This document shows positions 61,501-64,000 of a DNA stretch of 64,000 nt, piece by piece (position 1 is the stretch's first letter; each line of letters begins with the position of its first letter). The stretch is taken from assembly GCA_027625915.1 (NCBI GenBank), contig JANTQA010000008.1, forward strand, positions 10,293,001 through 10,357,000, given 5' to 3'. The stretch comes from Anaeramoeba flamelloides. Its lineage: Eukaryota; Metamonada; Anaeramoebidae. A program made the translations under genes and the position numbers. A model generated the notes under the pieces. It was not told the DNA's origin. It did not search any database and saw only the letters and a program-made list of their open reading frames with translations.

Positions 61501-63321
61501 TTCAAATATTTTTAAAATTTTTCAAATATTGATTTTATGTTTTGTTTAATTATTTGGAGTGAAGACAAATATCCAACCTTATTTTGCACTATTTTATGTA
61601 ATCTCCATATTATACTAAGTTTTAACAAAATAAAAACGAAATCTCACTCACTAAGAAATTTATAAGGTTATTTTCTAACGCGGCTCTCTTGTTAAATAAC
61701 TGGTTTTTTTCATACAAAGTACGTATAATGGATAATTTGGTAAAAAATATCAGAATTACTCTGTTTTTTATTTTTATATAATTTATTTTCGAGTATTTAA
61801 TAAAAAATTTGTAAAAATTTAATTCTCTGATTCTAAAATTAGAATAAGTTTTTAATTTTTAATTTTTAACTTTTTTTATTTTTTTTGTCAAAATAATTCT
61901 TTAAAATATGTTTTTAATGTTTTATTTATAAAATCAAATGATTTAACTATTATTTTTGAAGAAAATTGGATCAAATATAAATTGAATTAATCTTTAAATG
62001 TTTTAAAATCTGTATATTATTAATTTTCAAAATTGGTCAAATTGAATTTTTTTGTATTTTTAAAGAGTTTCGGATTATTTTTATCAGTATAAAAGTTTTA
62101 AATGGGTTTTTTAATGATTGTGAGAGGAAAACACAAAAAGATTATTTTGTGATTAGTAGTATTTTACTACATAAATTGTAGAAAATCCAAAATGTTGAAA
62201 TCATCAAAACCAAACATTTTTAAAAATTTGTTCAAAACACAATTATAACCACCAAAGTTAAACGGAAAATTTTAACCCCCTGGAAACAAGTAATACTAGT
62301 ATAATTCCTCTCTTAAGTATTTTTTTTTTTTCAAAATCCCATCTAAAATCCCCTATGATACCGTCCAAATCACCCAAACCTACCCTAACATACCTTGCCT
62401 ACCCTAACATACCTTAAAGTATACTAAAAGGGGGGTTTTAAATGCATACAGCTAATATATTTTAATTGAATTTACTATTTTAAAAAAATTTACAATTTGA
62501 CCAATTTTGAAATTTGATAATTTTCCCTTTAAAATATATCAAGTATAACATTTAATTAAAAATTTTTAATTCAGAATTTTTAATTCAGATTTTTTGTGTT
62601 AAATTTATTGTAAAAAATATTCACAAATAAATTATTTACTTCATATGCTCAAAATATTTTATCTTTTTGAAGTTGCTTGGATTCTTTGAATTTAATATAA
62701 GGAAAAAAATGAATATTCTATTTGTAGTAATCATTTTCTTTTTGTCTTTATAATCTTAAAAAATCAAACATGAAATGAAAAATTATTTTTTTTTTGAACA
62801 AAAGGTTATTTTTTAATTTAAAAATTGTAATTTTTCTATTTCAAATAAAGAATTTGAAAAATATTATTATATAAAAAAAAAAGAGTTGTCAAATAATAAA
62901 ACAATCTCAAATTAATATTGTGAAAATATTTACCTTGTCTTACAACATTTACAATTGGGATTTGATAAACTTTTGGAATCTCTCCTGCTAATAGGGTGAT
63001 TTTTGTTAATAATCCAGATAGTTTTTGTTGATCATAATCTAAGTGTTGAATTAATTTTAATTCGTTTGATTTAAATTCTTCAGTTAATTTGTTTTGGATT
63101 TTTTCCAAAATAGTTGTAACTTTTGAATATACAACTTCATAATTTGCATGTGAAATTCTGGTGAATAAAACTCCACAATATTTGTAAACCATTTCAGTAA
63201 AAGAATCATGTTCTCTCATGAAATAAATGTTATAAACTATTTTTGAAACTTCATTTGCGATTTGATCAGAAACAATTTTTTTTTTGAATTTTGTTTGGTA
63301 TTTTCTAATTTCTTCATAAGA
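52522..63321 (-). CDS. NF1: Neurofibromin (NF1) homologue, Ras GTPase-activating protein, 5' end beyond window
   Basis: Exons seen are 63321-62934, 61133-59881 and 58726-52522, about 2615 residues; intron phases agree. The order follows human NF1: N-terminal helical repeats (WPLLTMLLVLCPKIILQI, ADVDLMIDCLVS-like TDVDLLVDFLVS); LPLQ before EQKSNLFYQYFTFF; RasGAP domain about 57180-56200 with HANVNVGLRHTLPMGY, the arginine-finger loop TLFRRNSFASKMM and FLRFICPAIISPENA; CRAL-TRIO domain about 55780-55420 (LLLYHILIMIKPLINKPYII, NNLQQIILLNPS); RPSDVPGSLLNIALLNLG; then the long C-terminal helical region, ending in basic RSKRKLIPKLL. It switches off Ras at membranes. About nine single-base frame changes interrupt it, near 60485, 60140, 60072, 57310, 56475, 55530, 54620, 54450 and 54095, all at or next to A/T runs. 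A NENK repeat lies near 54490-54605. Confidence 0.96.
54485..54607 (-). repeat. In-frame NENK/NENG coding minisatellite in neurofibromin
   Basis: Repeats of 6-12 nt (AATGAGAATAAA, AATGGG) encode alternating Asn and Lys/Glu/Gly where human NF1 has only a short charged link (FCKHNDDAKRQRV) after PWLSNLVRF. The apparent frame differs from both sides, so its ends are uncertain. Confidence 0.7.
58727..59880 (-). other. 1.15-kb neurofibromin intron
   Basis: Donor CAA|GTAATATT at 59880, acceptor AAAATAG at 58727, phase 0, joining LTHDQ to ANTRIENALLMLL, a join supported by human NF1. AT-rich with long homopolymers; no element recognised. Confidence 0.85.
61134..62933 (-). other. 1.8-kb neurofibromin intron with G run and small inverted repeat
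   Basis: Donor CAAG|GTAAAT at 62933, acceptor AAAAAAG at 61134, phase 1, joining VVRQ to G-IWNWIDYHPEQF. It contains long T tracts, a G7-T-G7 run at 61313-61327, a tandem pair of CCTACCCTAACATACCTT (62379-62415) and an inverted repeat TTTTAACCCCCT/AGGGGGGTTTTAA (about 62268-62443) that may bound a small MITE. Confidence 0.75.
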
Positions 63322-64000
63322 CTATTAATAGTAGAAAAAATATCAATATTAAGAATAATATTAATTTTAATAAAGAAAAGGAAGAATATTAATAATAAAA
63401 ATAAGAAGAAGAATATTAATGTTAACAAGGATAAGAAGAATATTAATAATAAAAATAAAATTAAAAATAATATAATATAGCAGTATTTTAATTTATAAAT
63501 AATGAATTGAATAATGCATTTTTTTATTTCTGTAATTCTGTTTAATCAAATTTTATCAGAAAATTTTCCAAGAATTAGAATCCAAAAAAAGAGAATTAAA
63601 TAAGGTTATTTTTCAAAAAGGGCTCAAACCCGTTTGAAAGAAGAAATAGAAGTTTAGATTCAATATTTTTAAAAAATTTTTTTTTTCAATTTTTTAAAAT
63701 GGATATTTAGTAAAAATCATTTTTTTTTTTTTTAATTTAATAAAATTAAAGTTAATATTGCTGTTGTGAAAAAATAGTGAATCAAAAAAAAGTCGAGAAT
63801 TTTTTTTCTTGTTGTTTATATTTGATTATAAACTAAATTTCATAATAAATGTCCCTATTTTTTTTTATTTTTTAATTACTTTTTTTTATTTTATTTTTAG
63901 ATGAAAAACAAATATTCCTATTATATAGAACTGAATATTAATTATAAGAATTATTTTATTATAATAGATAACTTCAATTTATAAAAATATTTATTTTCAA
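63322..64000 (-). other. Upstream intron of neurofibromin at the window edge
   Basis: An acceptor ATTAATAG precedes the 63321 exon. The rest is AT-rich with an AAT/AAG low-complexity stretch (about 63380-63470). No further exon is recognised, so the first few hundred residues of NF1 lie beyond the window. Confidence 0.55.

Noticed and set aside
62379-62415. CCCTAA-containing tandem pair as telomere-like sequence
   Set aside because: Only two copies of an 18-bp unit inside an intron, with no extended CCCTAA array.
1-64000. tRNA, rRNA, CRISPR arrays, LTR or virus-like elements
   Set aside because: I scanned for T-loop-like and A/B-box pairs, regular spacer arrays, long terminal direct repeats and reverse transcriptase motifs and found none I could support.

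Overview
The window is extremely AT-rich eukaryotic DNA with long A/T homopolymers. GT-AG introns split most genes and the standard stop codons fit every frame I could follow. Proteins carry E/R, E/Q, N/K and K-rich low-complexity tracts. The gene set (NCoR/SMRT-type corepressor, heterotrimeric G-alpha, RBX1, RNASEK, neurofibromin) is typical of a free-living amoeboid or flagellated protist. The overall style resembles Anaeramoeba-like genomes, but that placement is inference and the sequence alone does not prove it. I saw no tRNA, rRNA, CRISPR or virus-derived element.

Layout. 1-11339 (minus): a four-exon SANT-domain corepressor running off the left edge, with two introns of about 4 kb. 13233-15125: a cluster of small TA-flanked foldback elements (family A), one nested inside another. 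16010-16113 (minus): last exon of an unidentified gene. 16464-19118: a full-length hAT DNA transposon with terminal inverted repeats and an 8-bp target duplication, its transposase interrupted by a family A element. 19465-20115: a duplicated hairpin-rich unit with CA arrays. 22026-22634: three adjacent foldback elements (family C). 23985-24810 (plus): a two-exon gene of unknown function. 26470-29382: a family I element with two other elements inserted in it. 32001-40960 (plus): a G-alpha gene whose fourth intron is 7.4 kb and packed with mobile elements. 46526-47070 (plus): RNASEK, a V-ATPase accessory protein. 49660-50477 (minus): RBX1. 52522-63321 (minus): neurofibromin, a RasGAP, running off the right edge.

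Three themes stand out. First, introns fall into two sizes: about 50-160 nt, or 1.1-7.4 kb. The long ones are where recognisable mobile elements sit, and one looks like a 50-nt intron with a 4-kb insertion. Second, at least ten families of short inverted-repeat elements can be recognised, and nesting gives a relative order of insertion. Third, neurofibromin, and once G-alpha, show single-base frame changes at or next to short A/T homopolymers although the protein is conserved on both sides. The corepressor, RBX1 and the 23985 gene do not. Assembly error is the simplest explanation, but it needs reads to settle.

The host genes are functionally mixed. G-alpha and neurofibromin are both signalling proteins (GTPase, Ras GTPase activator), RBX1 is the RING subunit of cullin ligases, RNASEK works with the proton pump and the corepressor acts on chromatin. 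Nothing suggests they are co-regulated.
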